Below, piece by piece: positions 9,201 through 18,593 of a DNA stretch of 64,000 bases. Every line of letters begins with the position of its first letter. Position 1 is the first letter of the stretch. Both the position numbers and the translations under genes were made by a program. Below the pieces are notes generated by a model. That model saw nothing but the letters and a program-made list of their open reading frames with translations, made no database searches and was not told where the DNA came from. This DNA is from Coxiellaceae bacterium (lineage in GTDB: Bacteria > Pseudomonadota > Gammaproteobacteria > Coxiellales > Coxiellaceae), in the NCBI GenBank assembly GCA_030680235.1, contig JAUXWQ010000056.1, positions 1 through 64,000 of the forward strand, in the 5' to 3' direction.

Positions 9201-12200
9201 GCTGAGGCGCTGCTTCATGCTTATGAGAAAAATGTTTTTCGTAGTAAAACTGTTTTAACCGGGGCTGCTGAAAAAGTTTATTTGATTGAAATGGGTTTTA
9301 AACAACACCCCAAAGAAATGCTCGATGCTTATAAAAAGCAATACTATGAAAAAGTAAATGCGGTTTTATCCCCCAGTAAAATTATTTCGACTGAGTGGGG
9401 AAAAAATATTTCAACGCAGCAAGCATTGGTTGTCAGAAATTTGTCAAACCTGGAGAAAATAAACAGTAAAAAAATGGTTCAGTTGAATCTCAAAAGGAAC
9501 CAATTAAAACAAAGACTCGATGTTTATAATTCTGCCAGCAGTGTTGGCAAATTTGTAAGAAGCATTACAGTTTCATTTAAACTAGGTTTTCCGCCTATTT
9601 CTTTTTCACGCGTTGATAATGCTGAGAAACGTGAGAATGATCTGTATGTTGCGGAATCACGGTTGGTCGCAGAACAGGCTGACTTTTTGGAGAAAAAAGC
9701 AACGCTCGAATTAGAAAAAAAGCGTATTCAAAATAATGCAAAACAAATTGCACAGCATTTGATTAACACTATTCGATTAGAAATGAAAGGTGCAAAAATT
9801 CCCTCTGCTAAGCTTAAAAACATTCGTGAATTTGTCGTGCAACATGCGCCAGAATTGTTGATTGAACTGGATCGTGAAACGGATTTTGTCATGGATTTCA
9901 TTTGGGGTGTTTTGGAGGGGGAGTCTGTTAGTGATCTTAAAATGCCCTTTGTGTTGATTGAAAAATTTAATAAGCCGGTTTCAAGAGAAGCTAATATTAT
10001 TTTTGACGTACTAAATGGTAATGTATCCTTTTTAGCAGAGAGTGAGTCGTTGAATGCACTGATTGAGCAGTGTGCTGACACTTTGCTTGCAAACTCAGAA
10101 AATGCTAAGCGCAACGGTATTACAGTAGGTAGAATACGCAACGCTATTCGTTCTATCTATGTCGAACCATTGATTGTTTCAGAGGCCACTAAAAATGTTG
10201 TTCCTGACTGTAATCAACTGAAGATGTTGTTGACGCTTTTTCCTCGTGCGCAACAAGCAGATATGTTAAATGAATGCATCACTATTACTAAAAATAATTC
10301 GTCAGCATTGTTTAATGTCTTCAATGCACTACCCGCTTTTTCTGAAGCGATAAATTACGCGACTGTTCGTGATAATTTGTTTCAAAATTATTTTGAATCG
10401 CGTGTAGTCGCTATTTTAGAAATGGCAAATCAAGCTAACTATGACGAAGCATCTTATGAAAGCGATCTGTCTGTTTTAGTGGCTGCTGCTAAAGCAGGAT
10501 CCGATTGTGTTTCAAGAATGCTTGATGAGGCGGTTTCTTCGGCATTAATTATGCACAATGATGAAGATTCTAAGCTTACGCTTACCTGGAATGAAAATAT
10601 TGCATGGTTAGTAGAAGCGTATGCAAAACCAGAAACCATTTGTCAATATCGTTTGTTGCGTTTAAAAGAATTGTGCGCAGATGCTGAATTGCAAAAAGAT
10701 GAAGAAAAAGCACAGGAAGCATTGAGTGCTTTTGTTGACAGTATGATGCAAGCATGTGCAATTAATAATACAACATTTAATCTTGATCAATCATTTATTG
10801 ATGAACTAATGAATAGTGACACGCCGTCGTGGATTGCTGAAGCCATCGTTTTAAAATTTGGCTCTGATCATGTGTTACAAATGATGCATGTAAAATGGAT
10901 GACCTCAGCAATAGCAAGAATGTCTTCAGAGGATTATGAAGAAACGGATAAGAATGAAGCTATCTTGCATGAAATGATTCAGCAGCGCACTGAAAAAACA
11001 GATCTTGATAGGTTGGAAGATTTTATTGGCAAAACGGGAGTTTGTGTTGTAAAAGAAGGGCTTCAAAAAATTTCAGCCAATGTTACTGGTGCACGCGTAA
11101 ATGCTGCTGTTTTAGTAGGGGATCCTAATGATATAGAGACAATTTCCCCTTCAGCCGCTTCTGCAATTAAGCTTGCAAATAGTAAGTTTATACAGTGGTT
11201 GCGTACTATCCCTGCATTCATGCAAAAATCAACCATGGAATTTGACGTGGATGATCAGCATGTTGGTGATGCATTACTAGAAAATCCTGCTGTGCAACGT
11301 GCATTTGCAGCACATGATCTTAACGTGTTGTCTAAAGCGTATTACCATCTTTTTCAGGAGGCTGTTGGCGCAACAAGCTATGAAACATTGGATCTTGAGC
11401 AGCTTAATAAAATTTTATTGCTCTCTCCGCTATTGCGCGAAAAAGAAAAAGAAATTTGGATTGAGAATAGAAGACATGAATTACGTCTTGAAGCGATGGA
11501 GCGTGCCAAACTGGCACAGGCCTGTGATGCACTATCAGCAGGAAAAATGGTAAGCAAGCGAATACTCTCTGAAGAAGACTTTGCTGAGGAAATGATTGAG
11601 TATCCGTTTGAGCGCTTTATTCGGGAAGTGGAATTGCATTGGGCGCGAAATAGAAAAAACGAATATAACTATCATGAAAACCCAGACATTTATTATTCAC
11701 ATTATTTACTGCAAGTTCAGCCAATCGCAGAACGTTTGATTCGTGAAAAAATTATTGATGAAATTGCCATTTTGGTTGAAAAAAATAAAATTGATTCTGC
11801 GCGCTCCAAGAAAACATTACGTGCTTTGTCTGAAATAGATAGGACAATGATATCGCCAATTAGTCGATTTAGTCAAAACCACGTCGATCCAATCATTGAT
11901 TTTCTAAAAATAGATCAGGAAAAGAAAAGCTATCTGCGCAAAGAAATGTTAGCGCTCTGTGAAAAGTATAATGATGAGCAGGCAGCTCGTTTGATGCATT
12001 GGAGCAATGAAAATAAGTTATCTATCCCCACACTTTCTGGTTTTATTGCTGCTTGTAAAAAAGGTGTGGAATTGCGTAACTTGATGAACTGTGCTTATGG
12101 TTATTTTGCGTTGGAAGCAGCATTTGATGACGCAATAATAGCAGATACAGACAATGAATCTGTGATTGAAGCATTGTTAAAAGAAGTGGCTTCAATAAAA

Positions 12201-13235
12201 AATATTCCTGCTTTGCGAGAATGCGTTGATTTAAAAATAGATGAATGGATAACAGCAGTATCGGCTCATTTATTGCGTGATCCTTTAGAAAAACATGCGT
12301 TGATTGATACGCTTTCAATTTTTGTTAATAGGATTGGTACAGCAGCACAAAAAGAAAAAATGGCAGAATTAGTAATAACTAAAAATGCTATTGCGCAGTC
12401 CTTAAAATATCTGCAACCCCTTGATGGAAATCAAGACACGTGTGCTTCTGTTGATATTAAAACAATGGTTGCTAAGTTATTGAGGCTTGATTTGAAGAAA
12501 AATGAAGCATTGGTAAAAACAATAATGCCCTTGTTATTGGCGCGTGTTAAAGCGTTGCTTTCTGATGTTGGTTTTTCCGAAGATAAAGACTGGAAGGAAA
12601 AGCAGCTTCCTCAGCATGTACCAAGCGGGATGTCGATGATGGCAGGTGCTGGTGCGGCATCCATGTATTTGAATAGGCAAGAATCTCCTAATCGAAAAGT
12701 ATTGCAGGATATTTTGTCGTTAATTGTCGCTTATGGTAGTATGCATGATAGGGCGGTTATTGCTGAATATACTGTTGATGATACCGCAATGGAAAAGGAA
12801 AAATTGAAGTATTTCGAAGCAATGCAAGCGGTGGTAGTAAAATTTTTCCCTGAACATAAAGTCTATAAAGTTGCTGTCAACCTAAGTAGTTCTGTTGGAT
12901 TATTTGGTGCGCCTTATAAAGATAAGGCGGAATGGGTCAAGCTGCGTGATAGATATGCAGCAGTGGCAGGTAGTAGCTGGTTGTCGGATACGGGCAAGAT
13001 GTTTAAAGAAAATAGGCCGTATTTGGATGTTGTGCAAGAAATGATTAATAAAGTGCTAGAAAGAACACTGAAAAAAAATAAAGGAAGCGCATCATTCGAA
13101 ACATTAAAGGCGTTAAAGCACGAAGGCTATTTTGCAAAAGAGTTAAAAGCAAAATTGGAAGGGCTTGATATGCTGGATGAAAAGTTTGAGGAGTTTCGTG
13201 AGATTGTGCCTGAGGTGCCTATCATTAGACAGTAA
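6213..13235 (+). CDS. Giant uncharacterised protein, possible effector
   Basis: The gene encodes about 2340 aa and no domain is recognised. The start at 6213 has a good ribosome site (GAGGTAA); the frame is open back to 6168. A hydrophobic stretch near residues 181-207 (LMLMAGLAASSGSALVSIAQ) could be a membrane segment. Charged heptad-like helices near 279-320 and 1080-1180 suggest coiled coils, and most of the rest looks helical with high Lys/Glu content. There is no N-terminal signal peptide. The last 20 residues are Glu-rich (EKFEEFREIVPEVP), like the E-block seen in some Dot/Icm substrates. The gene is on the opposite strand from its neighbours and converges on coaE with an 11-bp overlap. 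Function is unknown; an effector or toxin-like role is inference from size and context. Confidence 0.85.
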   Translation: MRFLRELLTKEKQGQLSKFKPQALGYGFTFTEDKNVTAVNTARDQFNAHVEKMNREAPSLASADILFQDVKKASDLLQKAQAEVQIRKAFEAEKSDLAKDLMEEQPKDIASTVFLGGINIKIDLKKVEHNDFSGVFRDIKGDIESAMLTQVATAAGIDPAVIVLYDTVRTIKNVKSPEDFLMLMAGLAASSGSALVSIAQIIKVSVKGLVYTTVPKEKLESLEKYVEVYQSENAVKMAVIIDWIIDEIAVFSCQGLLPENKEAREQVIARISSVRNYMDDLKKQVLNLNIKLDSATKHERKLLKEKIEAVENRIKALEEKCSKLHCWKNLSRSILSNAIYTIDSGTTSVVEDYVGIDIREWFSDKVRTAAEKFDLKRALDVNPEVAMAARTYTILNEHYGDNKTRNKKRETETFDAIEAEAQFLIALEAQQRRGFEAVKNIASSLKFTFQSHQLHDATLSSNHFLLNSRKLSVAKALLKTFHLPVDQEEWKNKVDFDLFYNALNKQLFGKALVKNNSLLLAGNVREAGRVKVISLVNTLDRLKSTGSTDKDVQHNEKITTVISEMINFYSKMFPSEKIIQDKISGEWIFVPNTISELPGQMIEKNSSAYIQARIQKLLDYEITDFATQKKCIVEIEQYHEDQLKRSGSLLVHLSDDEKKEILLRTKQLALLKRIYRDNPRENLVQKEKGDVSPLGLEVTQKMNGYLSVMRSFERERQEKIARACVHGAKAFSVIGAQSNVLEIISTNLRKKIEIDAKNAENLRESLDSRHIAMEAFVNSGQQFASCRYLNPRAAYLADITPEMLNHLMVTLAEADEKLSEKENVIIKAGAKIDDFFEERDKYHEKSFMSSQNKKMQLDDVRRTREEIAITMYERLLLTQEGHVADLVRHAGLVQSVPCDAYRLSSEQIVAYYDFIHRYGAVETKINVLEHLQPANQLLEKLSVPLENAWVSYQVASSSEDVDIVFSAAKNFATAAYFLVDESDRVSLVNLSEAVVAAEALLHAYEKNVFRSKTVLTGAAEKVYLIEMGFKQHPKEMLDAYKKQYYEKVNAVLSPSKIISTEWGKNISTQQALVVRNLSNLEKINSKKMVQLNLKRNQLKQRLDVYNSASSVGKFVRSITVSFKLGFPPISFSRVDNAEKRENDLYVAESRLVAEQADFLEKKATLELEKKRIQNNAKQIAQHLINTIRLEMKGAKIPSAKLKNIREFVVQHAPELLIELDRETDFVMDFIWGVLEGESVSDLKMPFVLIEKFNKPVSREANIIFDVLNGNVSFLAESESLNALIEQCADTLLANSENAKRNGITVGRIRNAIRSIYVEPLIVSEATKNVVPDCNQLKMLLTLFPRAQQADMLNECITITKNNSSALFNVFNALPAFSEAINYATVRDNLFQNYFESRVVAILEMANQANYDEASYESDLSVLVAAAKAGSDCVSRMLDEAVSSALIMHNDEDSKLTLTWNENIAWLVEAYAKPETICQYRLLRLKELCADAELQKDEEKAQEALSAFVDSMMQACAINNTTFNLDQSFIDELMNSDTPSWIAEAIVLKFGSDHVLQMMHVKWMTSAIARMSSEDYEETDKNEAILHEMIQQRTEKTDLDRLEDFIGKTGVCVVKEGLQKISANVTGARVNAAVLVGDPNDIETISPSAASAIKLANSKFIQWLRTIPAFMQKSTMEFDVDDQHVGDALLENPAVQRAFAAHDLNVLSKAYYHLFQEAVGATSYETLDLEQLNKILLLSPLLREKEKEIWIENRRHELRLEAMERAKLAQACDALSAGKMVSKRILSEEDFAEEMIEYPFERFIREVELHWARNRKNEYNYHENPDIYYSHYLLQVQPIAERLIREKIIDEIAILVEKNKIDSARSKKTLRALSEIDRTMISPISRFSQNHVDPIIDFLKIDQEKKSYLRKEMLALCEKYNDEQAARLMHWSNENKLSIPTLSGFIAACKKGVELRNLMNCAYGYFALEAAFDDAIIADTDNESVIEALLKEVASIKNIPALRECVDLKIDEWITAVSAHLLRDPLEKHALIDTLSIFVNRIGTAAQKEKMAELVITKNAIAQSLKYLQPLDGNQDTCASVDIKTMVAKLLRLDLKKNEALVKTIMPLLLARVKALLSDVGFSEDKDWKEKQLPQHVPSGMSMMAGAGAASMYLNRQESPNRKVLQDILSLIVAYGSMHDRAVIAEYTVDDTAMEKEKLKYFEAMQAVVVKFFPEHKVYKVAVNLSSSVGLFGAPYKDKAEWVKLRDRYAAVAGSSWLSDTGKMFKENRPYLDVVQEMINKVLERTLKKNKGSASFETLKALKHEGYFAKELKAKLEGLDMLDEKFEEFREIVPEVPIIRQ

Positions 13236-13827
13236 GCACCAATCTTTTATAGCGTTCATGCAGCGCTCGGACCTCTTTTTCGAGTGCTGCTCTATCACCA
13301 TTATTAACAATAACATCATTTGCAATTTTTAATCGTGCTGAATTGCTTGCTTGAGAACCTATAATTTTTTTAATAAAAGCTTCGCTGTTATTATCGCGTG
13401 CCTTGACGCGCGCTAGTTGTGTTTTAAGCAGGGTGTCAATGACCAATATTCGATTTAAAAAGACATAGCCAGTAGATTCGGCAAGTAAAGGGATAACGCA
13501 AATGCAATAGGGCGTTTTAACCTTTGAAACACGCTCCTCTATCGTTGTGCGTATGATAGGATGCAGCAAATTTTCTAGCCATTTTTTTTCAGAAGCATTT
13601 TGAAAAATAATCTCGCGTAATCGTTGGCGATTGATTGTTTGGTCATCATTTAAAATGGCATTTCCAAAATGCGCTACAATGGCTTTGTGCGCGGGCATAT
13701 TTTTTTGTGTTATCTCGTGTGCAATGACATCAGCATCAATAATGGGAACGCCGAGTTTTTGGAATAAGGTTGAAACAGTGGTTTTACCGCTACCAATACC
13801 ACCTGTTAATCCGACTACATAAGCCAT
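13225..13827 (-). CDS. coaE: Dephospho-CoA kinase CoaE
   Basis: This 200-aa enzyme phosphorylates dephospho-CoA at the ribose 3'-OH, the final step of coenzyme A synthesis. The P-loop GLTGGIGSGKT is at the extreme N-terminus, followed by the conserved PIIDADVIAHE segment, and the length is close to the 206-aa E. coli enzyme. The ATG at 13827 is chosen because the family begins just before the P-loop; in-frame ATGs at 13839 and 13875 would add 4 or 16 unlikely residues. The start overlaps the pilD 3' end by 13 bp, so it is the last gene of the pil operon. Its own 3' end overlaps the giant convergent gene by 11 bp. Confidence 0.95.
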   Translation of the reverse strand: MAYVVGLTGGIGSGKTTVSTLFQKLGVPIIDADVIAHEITQKNMPAHKAIVAHFGNAILNDDQTINRQRLREIIFQNASEKKWLENLLHPIIRTTIEERVSKVKTPYCICVIPLLAESTGYVFLNRILVIDTLLKTQLARVKARDNNSEAFIKKIIGSQASNSARLKIANDVIVNNGDRAALEKEVRALHERYKRLVLTV

Positions 13828-14669
13828 GATGCTATCCATTGTGTTATAAAATCCCCATAAATAACAGTAGCCCATCCGGCAATTGCAATGAAAGGACCAA
13901 AAGGAATTAAGGATTGTGTATCAATTTTTTTAAAAGTTAATAGCAAGAGCGTAATCAGTAAGGCTAATACAGCAGCGCATAAAACAATGCTCATGAGTGG
14001 TGCATAACCTACCCAAGCGCCGAGCATCGCGAGCATTTTGCAGTCGCCCAAGCCCAAGCCTTCTTTTTTTCGTAGTAATGCATAAGCTTGTGCAATGCTC
14101 CACAAAAATAAATAACCAATAATTGCTCCAAAAATAGCCTGTGTTGGATCAACAAAAATATGCTGTGTTGAAACAACTAAGCCCAGCCATAATAAAATAT
14201 AAACAATGGTATCCGGTAAAATACGATGCTTAAAATCAATAAAACTTAAAACGATGAGTCCATAGGTGAGAATTAAAACTTCAATAGCTTGTAATGAAAG
14301 ACTGAAATGTAAAAAAACGATCAGTGTGGCAATAGCTGAAATGATTTCAGTTAAAAAATAGTGTAGCCCAATGGTGGTGTTACAGTAAAAGCATTTTCCC
14401 CGTAAAAAAATAAAACTAATAAGCGGAATGTTCATCCACCAAGAAATATTTTTTTTACAGTGTGGACAATGTGAACGTGGCAAACATAGATTGAAAGTTT
14501 CTTTTTTAAGAGGTGTTTCATTATGTTCTGATGCCCATTCACGTTCGAGCATAATGGGGTAGCGATAGATAATAACATTTAAAAAGCTTCCTATGATAGC
14601 ACCAAAAAATACCGTAAAAGTTGCAGTCATATAAAAATGATTTGAAATAAACAGCAATAATGGATCCAT
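13815..14669 (-). CDS. pilD: Prepilin peptidase/N-methyltransferase PilD
   Basis: This is an inner-membrane aspartyl protease of 284 aa that cleaves type IV prepilin and type II pseudopilin leaders and methylates the new N-terminal Phe. The N-terminal domain has two zinc-binding CxxC pairs (CPHCKK and CFYCNT). The protease core has the two catalytic aspartates in SFIDFKHRILPD and GLGLGDCKMLA. Seven or eight hydrophobic segments are visible. The ATG at 14669 is preferred to the GTG at 14672 because AGGAAA lies 7 nt upstream; that ribosome site overlaps the pilC stop codon. coaE overlaps its 3' end. PilD would process the PilA encoded in the same cluster. Confidence 0.97.
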   Translation of the reverse strand: MDPLLLFISNHFYMTATFTVFFGAIIGSFLNVIIYRYPIMLEREWASEHNETPLKKETFNLCLPRSHCPHCKKNISWWMNIPLISFIFLRGKCFYCNTTIGLHYFLTEIISAIATLIVFLHFSLSLQAIEVLILTYGLIVLSFIDFKHRILPDTIVYILLWLGLVVSTQHIFVDPTQAIFGAIIGYLFLWSIAQAYALLRKKEGLGLGDCKMLAMLGAWVGYAPLMSIVLCAAVLALLITLLLLTFKKIDTQSLIPFGPFIAIAGWATVIYGDFITQWIASWLM

Positions 14670-14680
14670 CACATAGTTTC

Positions 14681-15844
14681 CTAAATAACACTGCCCATCT
14701 TAAAGACAGGCAAATACATAGCAATAATTAACCCAGAGACTAAGCTTGCAACAATAATCATAATGACAGGCTCAATCAGTTTGCTCAAGTGTTCAAGATG
14801 ATCGGCAAATTGCTGTGTATAATAATAAGCTACTTTTTCCACCATGCTATTGAGGGCGTCTGCATTCTCTCCGATCGCAATAAAATGGCGTGCACGCGTT
14901 GGAAAATAGTCACAGTATTCAAGAGCTTTATGAAGCTTTTCACCAGCAATAACCGAATTTTTAACGCTATTTAGTTCAGCTTGCATTTTTTGATGGGTGA
15001 GTGTTTGATTGGCAAGGGTTAACGCATCAATCAAGTGCATATGGGCGTTTAATGCCATCGAAAGGATTTGACTCCACTGCACAATATTACGCGCAATGTG
15101 AATGGTTTTAAAAAATGAAAACTGCGTTAAAAACGACATCACATTAATTTTTTTAAATACAAAAGGAAGTAGGGTGCTTATCAAGAGTGATAAAATGGCA
15201 TGATGTGTTAACGTGTGGCTAATCGCAATGATATTTTGTGTCATGGTCGGTAATTTTGCACCAAAATTGCTATAAATCCGAGAAAACTGAGGAATGACAA
15301 AAATCAGTAAACCAATGCAAACCATCAGCGCAATGACCAGAATTGTCAGCGGATAAAATAATGCTTTTTTAATTTTTCGCAGCATCTCCAAATGCTGTGT
15401 TTGATTGTTGATGAGCTGCAGAAGCACTATGGAAAGTTCCCCGCTTTCTTCGCCAGCAGAAATTATTTTACAATAAGTCTTGCTAAAAAAATTAGGAAAT
15501 TTTTCAAGTGCTGTAGAAAAACGTAGGCCGTTATTTAGATCACACTGTAATTTTTTAAGAAGTAGCTCAACATTTTTTGAATCAGTAGATTCTGACAGGA
15601 AGCCTAGCGAATCGGATAAAGTAATACCCGATTGCAGCAACAATAGTAGTTGTTCTGAAAATGCTAATAATGCTTTTTTAGAAATTTTTTTTGAAAGTGT
15701 AAAGTGATAATTTTTTTTAATCGTTAATATAATCATATTTTCAAGGAGTAGGGTATTAATAGCTGATTTTTTGTCAGATGAACTAATAGTCCCCTCTATT
15801 TTTTTACCCAGGGGTGTAATACCTATCCATGTAAATTCTGCCAC
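14681..15844 (-). CDS. pilC: Type IV pilus inner-membrane platform protein PilC
   Basis: This is a 387-aa polytopic membrane protein that couples the assembly ATPases to the growing pilus. It carries two T2SSF domains with the typical hydrophobic segments (LFYPLTILVIALMVCIGLLI; IMIIVASLVSGLIIAMYLPV) and conserved GEESGELSIVL and GENADALNSMV signatures. The start is taken as GTG at 15844, one base after the pilB stop, with AAGGA just upstream, giving an N-terminus VAEFTWIG as in the family. The frame is open further upstream inside pilB, but those residues are not PilC-like. The operon order pilA-pilB-pilC-pilD is standard. Confidence 0.95.
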   Translation of the reverse strand: MAEFTWIGITPLGKKIEGTISSSDKKSAINTLLLENMIILTIKKNYHFTLSKKISKKALLAFSEQLLLLLQSGITLSDSLGFLSESTDSKNVELLLKKLQCDLNNGLRFSTALEKFPNFFSKTYCKIISAGEESGELSIVLLQLINNQTQHLEMLRKIKKALFYPLTILVIALMVCIGLLIFVIPQFSRIYSNFGAKLPTMTQNIIAISHTLTHHAILSLLISTLLPFVFKKINVMSFLTQFSFFKTIHIARNIVQWSQILSMALNAHMHLIDALTLANQTLTHQKMQAELNSVKNSVIAGEKLHKALEYCDYFPTRARHFIAIGENADALNSMVEKVAYYYTQQFADHLEHLSKLIEPVIMIIVASLVSGLIIAMYLPVFKMGSVI

Positions 15845-15845
15845 T

Positions 15846-17375
15846 TCATTTTCCTTGTAAGATAACGCGTGCAATTTCTTCCACTGTTGTTTTTTGTGAA
15901 TCGATTGCATCCATTGCAGAGGCCCACAAATTTTTATGGCCATCATTTTCGTTGTGTTTTGCAATTTTAAGGTGTGAACATTCCGATAAAATAGCGTGTT
16001 GAATGGTTTCAGTGACCGGTAATAATTCAAAGATGCCTATGCGCCCTTGGTAGCCTGAATGACAATGCACACAGCCATTTTTATGGCAATAGCGACACAA
16101 CTTTCGTGCCAATCGTTGGGCAATGACTAAGCTTAGCGCACTACTTAAGTGAAAAGCAGCAATACCCATGTGATGTAATCGTGTAATGGCTTCTGCGGCA
16201 CTGTTTGTATGCAGCGTTGATAACACCAGATGTCCTGTTTGCGCGGCATGTATGGCCATCATGGCTGTTTCTTGATCGCGAATTTCACCGATCATAATAA
16301 TATCGGGATCCTGTCGTAACAAGGTGCGCAGTGTGTGTGAGAAGCTTAACCCAGTTTTATGATTTGCTTGTGTTTGATTGATGCCATCAATTTGCATTTC
16401 AACAGGATCTTCAATGGTGACAATGTTGCGATGTGTTTTATTGAGCATATTTAATAAGGTGTAGAGTGTAATGCTTTTTCCGCTACCGGTAGGTCCTGTT
16501 ACTAAAATTAAGCCTTGTGGCTTTTGAATGATTTTTTTAATGAGGCTTTCTTGTTCCTGTGATAAACCAAGTTCGCTGATATCGTTTGTGTTGATGTTGT
16601 GGTCGAGCAGACGAATGACTATTTTTTCGCCATGTGTTGTGGGGCAGGTGCTAACACGACAGTTTTTATAAAATCCCAAAGTGGATCGAACAGAAAATCG
16701 GCCATCTTGTGGCATCCGTTTAATGGCAATATCTAAACCTGCCAATACTTTTATGCAGCTTAAAATGCTATCAGATACAGCAATTGAAAATGTAGTCATT
16801 GCATGAAGTAAGCCATCTAATCGAAATCTTACGCGAAGAAAATGATGGTACGGTTCTAAATGAATATCTGATGCTTTTTGATGAATAGCATCAGATAAAA
16901 TTTGTTCGGCAATTATTTTTGAAGTACTTTTTTCTGACTGGTAAATAAGGCTGCTGCAATAATGGTTATGGTATCGCAATAAAAAATCATAACGCATCCA
17001 TAGCGTTTTTACAGATAGTTTCAGTTCAAATGATAAGGTTTCTGCAATTTTTCGATCGTTAGGATCACAGATTGCAATCACACAATGATCTTTATTCATC
17101 GATATCGGCACTATGAAATTATTTTTAATCAGTGTGCTCGGCAACTGATCGAAAATAATATTTTCATAGGCGGTGGTAATCACTTTACTCTGAAAATAGT
17201 CGGCACAGGCCATAGCCATTTCTTCTGCATCAATAATTTTATGCTGTACGATGTGCTGAAACAGTGTTTGTTGAAATAGCGTCGCATTTTTTTGAATGTC
17301 TTCAAGTGCTTCTGCAGAAATTATTTTTTTTTGCAGCAGTATGCCGGATAAAATATCTTGGGTATTAATGCGCAT
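15846..17375 (-). CDS. pilB: Type IV pilus extension ATPase PilB
   Basis: This is a cytoplasmic hexameric ATPase of about 509 aa that powers pilus extension. It has a short N-terminal T2SSE_N region, the Walker A motif [12 protein letters not shown], an Asp box and Walker B region ([18 protein letters not shown]), a His box, and a C-terminal tetracysteine zinc site ([12 protein letters not shown]). It is shorter than the roughly 565-aa Pseudomonas PilB because the N-terminal domain is reduced. The ATG at 17375 overlaps the pilA 3' end by 11 bp with AAGGTG 12 nt upstream. An in-frame ATG at 17399 is the alternative start. pilC begins one base after its stop. Confidence 0.95.
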   Translation of the reverse strand: MRINTQDILSGILLQKKIISAEALEDIQKNATLFQQTLFQHIVQHKIIDAEEMAMACADYFQSKVITTAYENIIFDQLPSTLIKNNFIVPISMNKDHCVIAICDPNDRKIAETLSFELKLSVKTLWMRYDFLLRYHNHYCSSLIYQSEKSTSKIIAEQILSDAIHQKASDIHLEPYHHFLRVRFRLDGLLHAMTTFSIAVSDSILSCIKVLAGLDIAIKRMPQDGRFSVRSTLGFYKNCRVSTCPTTHGEKIVIRLLDHNINTNDISELGLSQEQESLIKKIIQKPQGLILVTGPTGSGKSITLYTLLNMLNKTHRNIVTIEDPVEMQIDGINQTQANHKTGLSFSHTLRTLLRQDPDIIMIGEIRDQETAMMAIHAAQTGHLVLSTLHTNSAAEAITRLHHMGIAAFHLSSALSLVIAQRLARKLCRYCHKNGCVHCHSGYQGRIGIFELLPVTETIQHAILSECSHLKIAKHNENDGHKNLWASAMDAIDSQKTTVEEIARVILQGK

Positions 17376-17793
17376 AACCGTCGGTGACACCTTGTCCACT
17401 GGATGCCCAAGTCAATGTGCCATTGCTATCTGTTGGTGTTAAAATATAAATATCCGTCGATTGAATACCAAACATTTCATGGGGTGTTACTGTGATAACA
17501 CCATTAGTGGCGACATCAACACTGTCTACTAAATCAGGGCCTTTTCCAGCAGTGATGGCATCTGGTACGCCATTTTGACCAGCAACACATGTGCTGAGTG
17601 CGCCTTCACTTTGATAGCATTCTTGAACACCCAATTTGTACGGTGCTGTTGCTTGCACAATTTCGGTATAATGTGCGCGACGCGTGTAGTTTTGATAAGA
17701 AGGGATCGCAATTGCAATCAGAATGCCGATGATTGCAATCACGATCATTAACTCTATTAACGTAAAACCACTATTTTTATAGTGCTTTTGCAT
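17365..17793 (-). CDS. pilA: Type IV major pilin PilA
   Basis: This 142-aa prepilin has a short 9-residue leader ending in Gly9, the class IVa cleavage site G|FTLIELM with Glu at mature position 5, and the hydrophobic polymerisation helix [20 protein letters not shown]. The globular part has two cysteines 10 residues apart ([12 protein letters not shown]) that probably form a disulfide; there is no C-terminal Cys pair. AAGGAA lies before the ATG. A TATAAT box on the minus strand at 17870-17875 could be part of its promoter, with a leader of roughly 70 nt. It is the first gene of pilABCD-coaE. Confidence 0.96.
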   Translation of the reverse strand: MQKHYKNSGFTLIELMIVIAIIGILIAIAIPSYQNYTRRAHYTEIVQATAPYKLGVQECYQSEGALSTCVAGQNGVPDAITAGKGPDLVDSVDVATNGVITVTPHEMFGIQSTDIYILTPTDSNGTLTWASSGQGVTDGYAH

Positions 17794-18007
17794 AATTCAT
17801 TCCTTATGAAATTTGTTAGGAGTAAATTAGGCGATTTTAGTTGTTCATGCAATACCGTGTTTTTGCAGTATTATAAGGGCTATCTATTCTTTAGTTGTTA
17901 TTATTCGTATCATTTGAAAGTATAGGTTTTGAAGTCGGAGGATACATTTTTTTGAGTAACATGAAAAAAATAGCATCGTATTGCTAACAATACTATTTGG
18001 AGAGGTC

Positions 18008-18436
18008 ATGAAAAAATACATACTATTTGTGTTATTGCTTACAATGGGCAATGCAATTGCGACCGAAAAAAACTGTGATCTTTCTTTTTCAACGGGTGTG
18101 GTGTTACGCAAAGTGCCAGTAGTCGTGACCCCGGAAACGCAAGCGCAAGGCTTATCCAAACGACTGAATGTGGGACCAGGCATGTTGTTTGCATGGCGGT
18201 CACCAATGCCCCGTTTTTTTTGGATGCGCAATACGTGGGTGCCATTGAGTCTTGGCTATTTTGACGCAATGGGAAAGTTATTTGCTATTCAAGAGATGGT
18301 CCAAAATACGGATACCGTACATTCCTCTGTAAAACCGGCATTATTAGCGCTTGAGTTACCGCAAGGTGGGTTTGCTGCTAACAAATTAAAAATTGGGGAT
18401 AGGTTGTTACGTTTTTGTGACATTCAGGTGTCATAG
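18008..18436 (+). CDS. DUF192 family exported protein
   Basis: This 142-aa protein begins with a signal peptide (MKKYILFVLLLTMGNAIA) followed by a single DUF192 domain. The conserved signatures are TPETQAQGLSKRLNVGPGMLF, a MPRFFWMRNTWVPLSLGYFD segment, and a C-terminal LELPQGGFAANKLKIGDRL. DUF192 proteins are small periplasmic or secreted proteins of unknown biochemical role, with a beta-barrel fold. The ATG at 18008 is chosen over an upstream in-frame start at 17981 because GGAGAGG precedes it and the signal peptide begins there. It is divergent from pilA. Confidence 0.9.
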   Translation: MKKYILFVLLLTMGNAIATEKNCDLSFSTGVVLRKVPVVVTPETQAQGLSKRLNVGPGMLFAWRSPMPRFFWMRNTWVPLSLGYFDAMGKLFAIQEMVQNTDTVHSSVKPALLALELPQGGFAANKLKIGDRLLRFCDIQVS

Positions 18437-18489
18437 GGTGCGACTTTGGTGCGATGTAGTCTACGAAGACCGGTCGGTAGCATAGCCAC

Positions 18490-18506
18490 ATTCGCCAACG
18501 GCGAAT
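18490..18506. repeat. Small hairpin after the DUF192 gene
   Basis: ATTCGCC and GGCGAAT form a perfect 7-bp stem with a 3-nt loop, about 55 bp after the DUF192 stop. The surrounding 18437-18540 is locally GC-rich compared with its neighbours and has weak outer pairing (ACTTTG with CAAAGT). There is no T-run, so it is not a standard terminator. It may be a remnant of a dispersed palindromic element. Confidence 0.4.
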
Positions 18507-18541
18507 TGGCCGTGCGCAAAGTAACTGACGAATTAACCCGT

Positions 18542-18569
18542 TTGCATTGTTATTTTTGACGAGTATAAT
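18542..18569 (+). promoter_or_regulatory. Promoter of tRNA-Thr
   Basis: A perfect -10 box TATAAT (18564-18569) lies 16 bp downstream of a weak -35 element TTGCAT (18542-18547). The predicted start near 18576 is about 18 nt before the mature tRNA 5' end. The position and quality suit a tRNA gene promoter. Confidence 0.6.
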
Positions 18570-18593
18570 TAGTGCGCTTTCATAAAGCAAAAA

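Noticed and set aside
15845-16031. N-terminal extension of pilC inside pilB
   Set aside because: The extra residues are pilB read out of frame; GTG 15844 with AAGGA and a family-like N-terminus is better.
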